NCBI GenBank assembly: GCA_013607775.1
Contig: VCAW01000022.1
Coordinates: forward strand, 1 to 39,927
Direction of reading: 5' to 3'
Source of the DNA: Campylobacterota bacterium
GTDB taxonomy: Bacteria; Campylobacterota; Campylobacteria; Campylobacterales; Sulfurovaceae
DNA length: 39,927 nucleotides
The notes beneath the pieces were generated by a model that had not been told where the DNA came from, did not search any database, and worked only from the letters and a program-made list of their open reading frames with translations. Below, piece by piece: positions 28,122 through 35,715 of this stretch (position 1 is its first letter; every line of letters starts with the position of its first letter). A program made the translations under genes and the position numbers.

Positions 28122-28895
28122 CTATCTTTTTAAACCAGGGATACTGATTTTTTTATTTTTCTCTTGCGCAAGTGTTGCAACATATACTTCAAGTGCAATC
28201 ATCTCTTTTGATCCAATAGGAATAACTTTTAAAAGCGCATTTTTCATACAACCTTGAAATCTTCTTTGTGGTGTACGTAGACTTGATTTTGTCATACGAT
28301 ATGCAGGCCATGTTCCCGCCACTGCCACTTCACCTAAATCAGGAAGAGGTTGTGTTCTAAGTACCTGTCCTACAATGTCAGCTGAGTGACAAGAATTACA
28401 AGCCAATCCTCTACCCCCACGTGCAGTCATGTATGTTGTTTTACCTAATTCATAGGCTACTTTTTCATGTGGCTCAGAAAGATCGATGTTTACAAGTTCA
28501 TCATTTGCCAAAGACTTAACATATGCCATCATTGAGAACATTTTCCCAGACTTGAGCTTTGTTTTCTTTTTACCTTGTTCTGCTTCCATCGCTTGCATGA
28601 CCTGATCAAGTCCTACAACATTTCCAAGTTTTTTAACGTATCTTGGGAATCCTGCAATATATTTTGGTAAATCTTTCTCTGAAACACCTAAGAATTTAGC
28701 CAAGGCTTCTTCTCCGCCTAGTGATTCTTCTAAAATCTCTCCACCCTCTTCAACATGAATCTCTGCAGGGTTGTTTTCTAGCATCTCTTTGTACATTGCT
28801 CTATCTGCATCACTCATAGTAAATTGCTCCCCAGCATTAAGCTGAAGCATTGCCATCGTGCTTAGAAAAGCAAGTGATAATATTACTTTTTTCAT
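28122..28895 (-). CDS. soxA: Thiosulfate-oxidising cytochrome SoxA
   Basis: Catalytic subunit of SoxXA, which couples thiosulfate to the SoxY cysteine with release of electrons. The 257-residue protein has a signal peptide (to about 21) and a single haem motif CNSCH (166-170). The axial Cys ligand, a persulfide in known SoxA, is C216 in RRFQGCMKN. The usual SoxA block GTWPAYRMTKSSLRTPQRR precedes it. Only one CxxCH is present, so this is the monohaem form. It is 3 bases downstream of soxZ and 9 bases upstream of soxB. Confidence 0.95.
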   Translation of the reverse strand: MKKVILSLAFLSTMAMLQLNAGEQFTMSDADRAMYKEMLENNPAEIHVEEGGEILEESLGGEEALAKFLGVSEKDLPKYIAGFPRYVKKLGNVVGLDQVMQAMEAEQGKKKTKLKSGKMFSMMAYVKSLANDELVNIDLSEPHEKVAYELGKTTYMTARGGRGLACNSCHSADIVGQVLRTQPLPDLGEVAVAGTWPAYRMTKSSLRTPQRRFQGCMKNALLKVIPIGSKEMIALEVYVATLAQEKNKKISIPGLKR

Positions 28896-28898
28896 GAC

Positions 28899-29237
28899 TT
28901 ATCCTTTTGGCTTAAGTTTTTTACTCTTAGAGTTTTTCTCACCAGTGTTATCTGTGTAGTCCACAGTAATCTTCCCTTTACCTGGTACTTTCAAGTTTAC
29001 AGAAAAGTAAGGGTTTGTTGAAACTGTTTCCCATACTTTCATAGTTGTAAATGGTTTTCCATCCAGTGAGAAAGTAATATTGTCGATAAAGTGAGCAGGT
29101 TTAACTTTACCTGTTTTTTTATCTTTTTTTAGTCCAGTATCCATTGGGTGAATGACAATAAAATCTACTTTTACTGTATCTCCTACTTTAAACTTTTTAG
29201 GTTTAATTTTAATCATTGATTTTCTAGCTTCTGCCAT
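28899..29237 (-). CDS. soxZ: Sulfur-carrier complex subunit SoxZ
   Basis: The partner that binds SoxY to form the SoxYZ substrate carrier. At 112 residues it shows the small immunoglobulin-like fold pattern VGDTVKVDFIVIHPMDTG, then FSLDGKPFTTMKVW and STNPYFSVNLKVPG, all typical of SoxZ. There is no signal peptide, because SoxZ is exported together with Tat-targeted SoxY. A lysine-rich C-terminus (NSKSKKLKPKG) is seen. The start has AAAGGA upstream. A 60-base gap separates it from soxY. Confidence 0.94.
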   Translation of the reverse strand: MAEARKSMIKIKPKKFKVGDTVKVDFIVIHPMDTGLKKDKKTGKVKPAHFIDNITFSLDGKPFTTMKVWETVSTNPYFSVNLKVPGKGKITVDYTDNTGEKNSKSKKLKPKG

Positions 29238-29297
29238 TTTAAGTCCTTTAAATATTCAATTTTTTTATAACGCTTTTGTATCTTTTAAAGGTTGAAA

Positions 29298-29765
29298 TCA
29301 ACCACATCCACCGATAGTTACTTTCACTGGTTTAGCTGCTCTTAAAAAGCTACCATCACTCATCTCTACAAGTGCTACAACATCTTGTGTTCCACCAAGT
29401 TTCACTCTTGTTGCAAAGTATCCTTTTCCATTCAGTGGCGTAAGCATTACATCTGCACATCTTGCATTACCATTTTTAGTAGTAAGTACATGAATCGCTT
29501 TTACATGATCTGCTTCAGTCATTGGAGACTCTACATTTACTTTTACAGGTACTACTGCACCATTTTCTGCAATCTCAGGTACCGTGAGTGATACTTTTGC
29601 ACTGTCTGTTACTGTTTTACCACCTGTGATAGCTGCTACTGCTGCATCATAAGAGAGTACGTTGCCACCTTTAGGTGCCTCTTTTGCTAAAAGTGCTGAA
29701 GGTGTCATTGTTGCTGCAACTGCTGAAGCTGCACAGATACCTTTTATAAAATTTCTTCTTTTCAT
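29298..29765 (-). CDS. soxY: Sulfur-carrier protein SoxY
   Basis: It carries sulfur intermediates on a cysteine at a flexible C-terminus. The 155-residue protein begins with a twin-arginine signal (MKRRNFIKGICAAS). The body shows VPEIAENGAVVPVKVNVESP and the C-terminus ends VTIGGCG, with the carrier C154. Canonical SoxY ends GGCGG, so one final glycine is missing. With SoxZ it forms the SoxYZ carrier. The gene is 18 bases downstream of soxX. Confidence 0.95.
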   Translation of the reverse strand: MKRRNFIKGICAASAVAATMTPSALLAKEAPKGGNVLSYDAAVAAITGGKTVTDSAKVSLTVPEIAENGAVVPVKVNVESPMTEADHVKAIHVLTTKNGNARCADVMLTPLNGKGYFATRVKLGGTQDVVALVEMSDGSFLRAAKPVKVTIGGCG

Positions 29766-29783
29766 TCTTTCTATCCTTCTTAC

Positions 29784-30359
29784 TTATTTTTTCGTTTTGT
29801 CAGATACTACGTAGGCAGTATAATCACATATCTCTTGCTCGTTAAAAAGCCCTGTTGTAAGGTTTACTGTCATATGTGTATTCGCATTGTCTATTCTAGG
29901 ATCGGCAATCTTTTGGTAGACAAACTGTGCATCTCTTGCGTTTGTATCGATAAAGTTTGCTTTGTAACTCTCTAGGCTTGGACCAATGTTACCTGCACCT
30001 TTTGCACCTTCTATGTTATGACACGCAACACAGTTACCAAATTGTTTTGCTTTTTTCTTGACTTTACCATCTTTGCCTTTTTTCTCAACAAATTTTACAA
30101 GTCCTTCTGGTGCTGGCTTCTTTGCCTTTTTACCATTAAGGTTGTGAAACATGTATTTCCCTCTTGCAATCGCCTTTGGGTCATTTAGGTCACAACTTTT
30201 TGGCATGGTATACTTCTTAGCTGCCGGGAATAAATCTTTTTTAATCATCTCTGTTGCATCTGGCATATCATATGCTTTTGTCAAGTCCATCGCGCATACT
30301 GCTGATGAAGCCGATAAAAACAATGCTGTTATTGCTAGATATTTGAATTTCGTATGCAT
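29784..30359 (-). CDS. soxX: Cytochrome SoxX
   Basis: The small cytochrome subunit of SoxXA that receives electrons from the thiosulfate reaction. The protein is 191 residues with a signal peptide (to about residue 23, SSAVCA) and haem motif CVACH (110-114). The Met ligand is probably in NTHMTVNL near the C-terminus. A lysine-rich insert (about 78-106) precedes the haem site. It leads the soxXYZAB operon. AAAGGAG sits just before the ATG, and a direct-repeat promoter lies at 30394-30435. Confidence 0.93.
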   Translation of the reverse strand: MHTKFKYLAITALFLSASSAVCAMDLTKAYDMPDATEMIKKDLFPAAKKYTMPKSCDLNDPKAIARGKYMFHNLNGKKAKKPAPEGLVKFVEKKGKDGKVKKKAKQFGNCVACHNIEGAKGAGNIGPSLESYKANFIDTNARDAQFVYQKIADPRIDNANTHMTVNLTTGLFNEQEICDYTAYVVSDKTKK

Positions 30360-30393
30360 TCATACTCCTTTTAAAATATGGGTTTCGAGAAGT

Positions 30394-30435
30394 ATGATAA
30401 CAGCCTAATGTAAAGAAAGTGTAAAAAAGTGTAAA
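30394..30435 (-). promoter_or_regulatory. TTTACA direct-repeat promoter, site A (soxX)
   Basis: On the minus strand three TTTACA hexamers lie at 30435-30430, 30425-30420 and 30414-30409 (spacings N4 and N5), then 9 bases, then TATCAT (30399-30394) as the -10. The predicted start is near 30387, about 28 bases before the soxX ATG. No separate -35 is present, which suits an activator of the OmpR/PhoB type. Confidence 0.7.
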
Positions 30436-30453
30436 AAAATAAATAAATAGATA

Positions 30454-31617
30454 TTAATTTTTATTATTGGTAGGAAAAGTGTATTTAAAAGTAGTACCTT
30501 TGCCTAGGTTGGAGAGGACATCTAAAAGAATATTTTCTTCATCAATGATATGTTTTACAATATTAAGTCCTATACCAAAGCCCCCTTTTGCTTCATCTTC
30601 TCTGTAGTATCTGGAAAAAATCTTTTCAACATTCTCGATGCCCACACCATAATCTTTCACTAAAAAGACAATACCCTCTTCGTCTCTAAAGAGTTTTATC
30701 TCTATGGATGTTTGCATATGACTGTACTTGATAGCATTTGAAATAGTATTGTCTACGATGCGTTGGAGTTTTGTTTTGGAGAAGTCATAATAGATATTTT
30801 TATCCATTTGTACCTCAAGTTTAATCTCCTTGAGATTGGCTATTTCTTGAAAGTAGTCTATACGATTGTTAATAAACTCTCCAAAATCAATCTCCTGTCG
30901 TTTATGTTCTACTCTTCCCTGTTTTACCAAATAATCCATATCGTTGTAGATAGTTGCCAAAGTTTTTGAAGCAGACTTCATGCGTTGTAAATATTTGTTG
31001 TTCCCATACTTGTTAGCAAACAAATCTGCATTGAGGTTGATGATACTCAAAGGGGTGTTTATCTCATGCATTGAGTCTTTGATAAAGTTGTCCAACTGAT
31101 TGTTTAGTTTTTCAAAAGGTTTTGAAAAGTTTCTCAGTAAGAGAAAAGAGAAAGCAAAAAGTGCAAGTACTATAGCAATCATCACCAAAGCAGCAAAATA
31201 GTAAATTTTATTGGCAACATGGGTAGTAGAGACCAGTAAATAGTTAGCGCCAAAGTAGTAATCATCCGGCAAGGTATAGATGTAATAAAAATGATTTCTT
31301 TTTTTATGAAACCCTTCAGTAAAGGAGTTGGGTGTAAAGTCAAGTGTACTAAAAATAGCTTGGTACTTATCATCATAGAGTGCTGCTTTGTAGGCTTTAT
31401 ATCGAGGAAAATGGTACACCTTGTCACCATTGTCATATTTTTGCATCGAATTAATAATCTGTTTGGATTGATTTTCCAACGCCAGTTTTACTTTTGCCTC
31501 ATCTATCTGTAAAAGAAGTCCAACATACACAACAAGCGGTGCCATAAGAAGCACAGCAAGAATAATAGTATAACGAAGGGCATACTTCTTGGCAAAAGCA
31601 TCGGTATTAAAAATCAA
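30454..31617 (-). CDS. Sensor histidine kinase
   Basis: A membrane kinase of 387 residues with two transmembrane spans (about 15-36 and 138-162) around a small periplasmic domain of roughly 100 residues. The phospho-accepting H184 is in DSMHEINTPLS. The ATPase domain shows the N box NTISNAIKYSH, G1 DYGVGIE and G2 GGFGIGLNIV. It overlaps the response-regulator gene by 11 bases and lies immediately upstream of soxX on the same strand. Regulation of sox genes is inferred from position and from the repeats between the two. Confidence 0.92.
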   Translation of the reverse strand: MIFNTDAFAKKYALRYTIILAVLLMAPLVVYVGLLLQIDEAKVKLALENQSKQIINSMQKYDNGDKVYHFPRYKAYKAALYDDKYQAIFSTLDFTPNSFTEGFHKKRNHFYYIYTLPDDYYFGANYLLVSTTHVANKIYYFAALVMIAIVLALFAFSFLLLRNFSKPFEKLNNQLDNFIKDSMHEINTPLSIINLNADLFANKYGNNKYLQRMKSASKTLATIYNDMDYLVKQGRVEHKRQEIDFGEFINNRIDYFQEIANLKEIKLEVQMDKNIYYDFSKTKLQRIVDNTISNAIKYSHMQTSIEIKLFRDEEGIVFLVKDYGVGIENVEKIFSRYYREDEAKGGFGIGLNIVKHIIDEENILLDVLSNLGKGTTFKYTFPTNNKN

Positions 31618-32266
31618 TGCTATATCCTACGCCACGCACATTTTTAATGAAGTCTTTTTCAAGCTTTTTACGCAAGTTACCTACTTGTACGCGAATATTT
31701 GCAGAGTCCACCCACTCTCCCCAAACCTCTTCCCAAAACATCTCACAGCCCACGACTGAACCACGTTGCTTGATAAGAAGTTCCAAAATTTTAGTTTCTG
31801 TTTTTCCTAGTTTAATACTCTCTCCATTGCGTAGGAGTTTCATTTTTTTTACATCATATATATAATCATTGGGTAGTTCAATTTGCTCATCACTTGAAGC
31901 AAAGCAGTGTGTTTTGACAACTTGTTCAACACGTAATTTTAATTCTGCCAAATCAAAAGGTTTACGTATATAGTCACAGGCACCACACTCATAACCTCGA
32001 CTCAGGTCATCAATCTCTGTAAGTGAGGTAATGAATATGGCAGGTGTTTTGTTCCCATCTTTACGTAACTCTTCAAGCATTTCAAAACCATTTTTCTCTC
32101 CACCTACTTTGACATCCAAGAGGTACAAATCATAACTATGTTCATAACTTGCATCATAGGCCTCATCTGAGTTAGCAAAGCAGGTGACCTCATAGCCACA
32201 ATCTTCTAAATACTCCTGCATACTTAATGCCAAAACGGTTTCATCTTCTAAAATAAGGATTTTCAT
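31607..32266 (-). CDS. OmpR/PhoB-family response regulator
   Basis: A 219-residue two-domain regulator. The receiver domain has acidic residues ED at 7-8, the phosphorylation site D51 in YLLDVKVGG and the conserved lysine in IRKPFDLAELK. The C-terminal winged-helix DNA-binding domain includes LGKTETKILELLIKQRG and ends NVRGVGYSIDF. Proteins of this class bind direct repeats with a 10-11 bp period, and such repeats occur on both sides of this gene cluster (30409-30435 and 33441-33457). The start overlaps the stop of the upstream sensor gene (ATGA). Confidence 0.93.
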   Translation of the reverse strand: MKILILEDETVLALSMQEYLEDCGYEVTCFANSDEAYDASYEHSYDLYLLDVKVGGEKNGFEMLEELRKDGNKTPAIFITSLTEIDDLSRGYECGACDYIRKPFDLAELKLRVEQVVKTHCFASSDEQIELPNDYIYDVKKMKLLRNGESIKLGKTETKILELLIKQRGSVVGCEMFWEEVWGEWVDSANIRVQVGNLRKKLEKDFIKNVRGVGYSIDF

Positions 32267-33429
32267 TGTATCACTCCTGTTTTTTTCTCTTTATGTTTGT
32301 TGGAAAGTACCATATCTATCAGCTCTTCTTTACTATAGGTTCTCAAGATGGATTTTGCTTCAAACTCCAGACCTCTTTTATCTTCTTTTTGCAGTTTAGG
32401 TAAAAGCTCTATGAGGTCTTTATCGTATTTATTACGAAAACTTCCATAGGGGTTTTCCCAGGCATTAACCACTTTTTTCACATCATCATCTGAAAACTGT
32501 GTAAAGAAAGAGACATTTTCACCCTCTTTTTCAAACTGTTTAAGCGCATCATCTGAAATAGCGAGCAGATAGATACCTATTTGTTTGCCTTTTCCATTGT
32601 ACATGGGTTCATGTAAGTAAAGAATATTCTCTTTATAGGTATAGTTTTTATCTAAAAAGATATACCAGTCGAGATTTTTTATTTTGGGTAAGAGTTGCTG
32701 ATTGAAGTTTTGATTGGAGACAACATATTTATTGACCTGAGGGAAGTCTCGCATAAGAGCTGCTTGCTCCAAGTATTTTTCATCCATCAGTGCAAAGAGT
32801 TCAATACCCCGTTTACGCAGTTTAATTGCAAACTCATCGACGAACTTGATGACTTCCATGTATCCAAGTATTTTTAACCCACTCTGTATGGGGATGGTAG
32901 CTTTAAACGTGAGTAAACGTCCTGTTTCCATACCCACTTTAGGTTTATGGTTACGTTGTAGGGTATCTAAGTCATCTCTAAACCACCAGATAGGCATCCC
33001 TTCAAAGCCCTCACTCCAGCTTCGGGCGAATATGTAAAAATCTGGTGTAAATACTTGAATACGTAACGATTTGATATGGGTATATTTTTTAAAACGTTCT
33101 GAGATATGAGATAAAATTTTATACCCTTTACTCTCATTATCAGTAATAAGGGCATTTTTTAATTCACCATCTTCAGAGAGTGCCAGTGAAAAAGAGAGTA
33201 AATCTACCATCTCGTAGTCCAACCCTGCACGAAAATTTTCTACCACATGATCTCCCAGTGCAACGAGTCTCTCTTTTTTGTCATTTTGAACAAAGAAAAA
33301 GACAGAAATAAACAGCAGTATCAAAATAAAGAAAATAGCATAGAAGGATAGTTTATTAAAATAATTTTTACTTTTAGGATACTTTTTGTTTACCTGCACA
33401 TATAACCTTTGATAATTTGAATGCATCAT
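32263..33429 (-). CDS. Membrane sensor protein, double-Cache type, without output domain
   Basis: A 388-residue protein with one N-terminal transmembrane span (about 26-48, FYAIFFILILLFISVFFF) and a large extracytoplasmic region resembling double-Cache sensor domains. It has a long helix (NDKKERLVALGDHVVENF), then FTPDFYIFARSW and a second half with LDWYIFLDKNYTYKENILYLHEP. No kinase, HAMP or methyl-accepting domain follows. It probably feeds a ligand signal to the separate kinase encoded two genes downstream. The start is uncertain: ATG at 33429 overlaps a TATAAT-like sequence, whereas GTG at 33399 has AAAGG at a 6-base distance. Confidence 0.75.
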   Translation of the reverse strand: MMHSNYQRLYVQVNKKYPKSKNYFNKLSFYAIFFILILLFISVFFFVQNDKKERLVALGDHVVENFRAGLDYEMVDLLSFSLALSEDGELKNALITDNESKGYKILSHISERFKKYTHIKSLRIQVFTPDFYIFARSWSEGFEGMPIWWFRDDLDTLQRNHKPKVGMETGRLLTFKATIPIQSGLKILGYMEVIKFVDEFAIKLRKRGIELFALMDEKYLEQAALMRDFPQVNKYVVSNQNFNQQLLPKIKNLDWYIFLDKNYTYKENILYLHEPMYNGKGKQIGIYLLAISDDALKQFEKEGENVSFFTQFSDDDVKKVVNAWENPYGSFRNKYDKDLIELLPKLQKEDKRGLEFEAKSILRTYSKEELIDMVLSNKHKEKKTGVIQ

Positions 33430-33440
33430 TATACATAGTC

Positions 33441-33472
33441 TTTATATAACTTTTACATTGAAGCACTATAAT
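33441..33472 (+). promoter_or_regulatory. Direct-repeat promoter, site D (moxR)
   Basis: TTTATA (33441-33446), 5 bases, TTTACA (33452-33457), 9 bases, then TATAAT (33467-33472). This is the soxX geometry with one changed base in the first repeat. The predicted start coincides with the moxR ATG at 33479, so the mRNA is probably leaderless. A divergent TATAAT (33433-33428) may serve the sensor gene. Confidence 0.6.
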
Positions 33473-33478
33473 CATCGT

Positions 33479-34426
33479 ATGAGATCTCAAATAAAACAGT
33501 TAAAAACAGAAATTGCAAAACATGTGATTGGGCATCATGCTTTAGTGGATGCGGTACTTATGGGCTTGCTTTGTGAAGGTCATATCCTCATAGAAGGACT
33601 TCCAGGACTTGCCAAAACTACCACAGTTAATACTTTAGCACAAGCTACAGGACTAGGATTTAAACGTATTCAGTTTACACCAGATTTGCTCCCCTCAGAT
33701 TTACTTGGTGCAGAGATATACCATCCAAAAACGGAAACCTTTGTACTAAAAAAGGGACCACTTTTTACCCATCTGCTTTTAGCCGATGAAATTAATAGGG
33801 CTTCATCCAAAGTACAGTCAGCCCTACTTGAAGTCATGCAGGAACGTCAAGTGACCATTGGAGACCATAGTTTTAAACTAGAAGCTCCTTTTATGGTACT
33901 TGCGACCCAAAACCCTATAGACCAAGAAGGAACCTATGCGCTACCAGAAGCACAGCTTGATCGCTTTATGTTTAAGGTGAGGGTAGGGTATAACAGTGAA
34001 GATGAAGAGTTTGAGATAGCCAAAAAAGCAGCCAATAAAAGCTTCGAGACTGTCACACAAGTACTGAGCCATGAACCACTTAAAGAGATGCAAAAAGAGG
34101 TAGAATTTCTTTATATCGATGATGCTCTGACAGCGTATATCGTTAGACTTATATTTGCCACAAGAGAGCCTACAAAATATGGCTTGCCTGAGCTTGAAAA
34201 TGTCATTGCCTATGGAGCAAGTCCTAGAGCGACAATAGACATGCTCAAAGCCGTCAAAGCTTCCGCCTACATGCGGGGCAACACAGAGGTGACACCTGTA
34301 GATATAAGCTTGTGTATCAAAAATGTTTTACGTCACCGTATCGTCCTAAGTTACGATGCCCAAGTAGATGAAGTAGAAGTTGACGATGTCATAGATGTAC
34401 TACTTAAAAAGATTGTACTCTCTTAA
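33479..34426 (+). CDS. MoxR-family AAA+ ATPase
   Basis: An ATPase thought to act as a chaperone for assembling or activating protein complexes together with VWA proteins. In the 315-residue form the Walker A motif is EGLPGLAKTT (K46) and Walker B is LLLADEINRA (D103, E104). Sensor-like ATQNPIDQEGTY and the ALPEAQLDRFMFK block are typical of MoxR. ATG at 33479 is chosen over an upstream TTG because it starts the conserved region and coincides with the predicted transcription start. It leads the Bat-like operon. Confidence 0.92.
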   Translation: MRSQIKQLKTEIAKHVIGHHALVDAVLMGLLCEGHILIEGLPGLAKTTTVNTLAQATGLGFKRIQFTPDLLPSDLLGAEIYHPKTETFVLKKGPLFTHLLLADEINRASSKVQSALLEVMQERQVTIGDHSFKLEAPFMVLATQNPIDQEGTYALPEAQLDRFMFKVRVGYNSEDEEFEIAKKAANKSFETVTQVLSHEPLKEMQKEVEFLYIDDALTAYIVRLIFATREPTKYGLPELENVIAYGASPRATIDMLKAVKASAYMRGNTEVTPVDISLCIKNVLRHRIVLSYDAQVDEVEVDDVIDVLLKKIVLS

Positions 34427-34430
34427 CCGT

Positions 34431-34805
34431 ATGAACCTACACGACATTTTTCCTGCTATAGATATAGTGGAGTATACTCTTTATTATTTGATGCTTTTTT
34501 GTCTTATTTGCGTTGTAATACTTTGGTATCTTCTGCGATACCTCATCCGACATAAAAAGAAAACAAGGTCTTACTATATATCTTTACTCGAAAAAAGTAC
34601 AAAAGATGATGCTAAACAACTTGCATACAAAGTAGCCTATTATGGAAAACGTGTTGTGCGTACTTCAGAACATGAAAAGAAACTTGAAGCACTTTTAGTG
34701 CAATTAGAACCCTATAAATATAAAGAAAGCCTTTCAAAACTTGAGACAGATACACAAAAGCAGTTGATTGATTTTTTACATACATTAAGGCATAAGAATG
34801 TTTGA
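34431..34805 (+). CDS. DUF4381-like single-span membrane protein
   Basis: A 124-residue protein with one membrane span (about 18-38, YLMLFCLICVVILWYLL) followed by a basic stretch (RHKKKTRS) and a helical cytoplasmic tail. In MoxR/Bat operons a DUF4381 protein of this plan usually sits between DUF58 and BatA. It begins 4 bases after the moxR stop and overlaps the next gene by 8 bases. Sequence similarity is weak, and the call rests mostly on position and topology. Its role is unknown. Confidence 0.65.
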   Translation: MNLHDIFPAIDIVEYTLYYLMLFCLICVVILWYLLRYLIRHKKKTRSYYISLLEKSTKDDAKQLAYKVAYYGKRVVRTSEHEKKLEALLVQLEPYKYKESLSKLETDTQKQLIDFLHTLRHKNV

Positions 34806-35715
34806 AAATTTTGCACTCTTATCCCCTTATGTTTTATTGCTTTTCCCACTATTTATATTTCTAGATTTTTTTTCTAAAAAAGAGCAGTTACGTTACTATA
34901 TGCCACATGTTAAATTTTTACACACAAAGGTGAGTAAACCTACTTCTTTGCGTGCATTTTTAAAGTGGATTATGCTTGGCTCAACCATCATAGCACTTAG
35001 CTTTCCTGTGTGCAATACACAAAAACCTTTGGTGAAAAAAAATGCCATTGACATCGTACTGGCACTAGATATTAGTGGCTCTATGAGTCTATATGGGTTT
35101 AATCCCAAAGCATATAATCAGACACGCCTTGATGCGGTGAAAGAAGTAGTGCATTCTTTTGTAGCTAAGCGTACAGATGACCGTGTAGGATTGATTGCTT
35201 TTGGTACACACGCAACTATCGCTTCTCCTCTTAGTTTTGACAACCGTGCACAGCAACGTATCGTCAAAGGACTTACCGTAGGTGCTATGGGCAAAAGTAC
35301 AGCACTCATAGACGCTGTCATTGCTTCAGTACGTCTGCTAAAAGAGAGTCAGAGCAAGAGTAAAGTGATTATCTTTCTTAGCGACGGAGAGGATTCTTCA
35401 AGTACAGTACCCCTGGTGGTTGCCAAAAAACTATTACAAAAATACCACATTAAAATATACACCATCATCATAGACCAGACACATAGTAACATCATGGCTG
35501 AACTCTCCAAAACCTCAGCCACCAAACCCTATACGGCTCGTACAAAAGATGATTTAGTCTCTGTCTATAAGCAGATTAATCTTCTAGAAAAATCTCCTGT
35601 AGAATACCATACATTAAATGTACCCGTTCCTCTTTATGGTTATTTTCTATTTTTGGCATTTTTGAGTGCTTTGGCACTGTTGTTTCTTAATAAAGACAAG
35701 GTACTTGCATCATGA
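34798..35715 (+). CDS. VWA-domain membrane protein, BatA-like
   Basis: A 305-residue protein with N-terminal membrane spans (about 10-24 and 55-70), a von Willebrand factor A domain, and a C-terminal span (about 280-298). The metal-ion-dependent adhesion site is DISGSMS (from D91), with supporting T and D positions in GKSTALIDAV and FLSDGEDSS. BatA-type proteins act with MoxR at the inner membrane. It overlaps both neighbours (8 bases upstream, ATGA downstream). Confidence 0.86.
   Translation: MFENFALLSPYVLLLFPLFIFLDFFSKKEQLRYYMPHVKFLHTKVSKPTSLRAFLKWIMLGSTIIALSFPVCNTQKPLVKKNAIDIVLALDISGSMSLYGFNPKAYNQTRLDAVKEVVHSFVAKRTDDRVGLIAFGTHATIASPLSFDNRAQQRIVKGLTVGAMGKSTALIDAVIASVRLLKESQSKSKVIIFLSDGEDSSSTVPLVVAKKLLQKYHIKIYTIIIDQTHSNIMAELSKTSATKPYTARTKDDLVSVYKQINLLEKSPVEYHTLNVPVPLYGYFLFLAFLSALALLFLNKDKVLAS

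Noticed and set aside
20917-30359. soxCD in the accessory cluster
   Set aside because: No molybdopterin sulfite dehydrogenase-like or dihaem SoxD-like sequence is present. Only soxXYZAB is found in this window.
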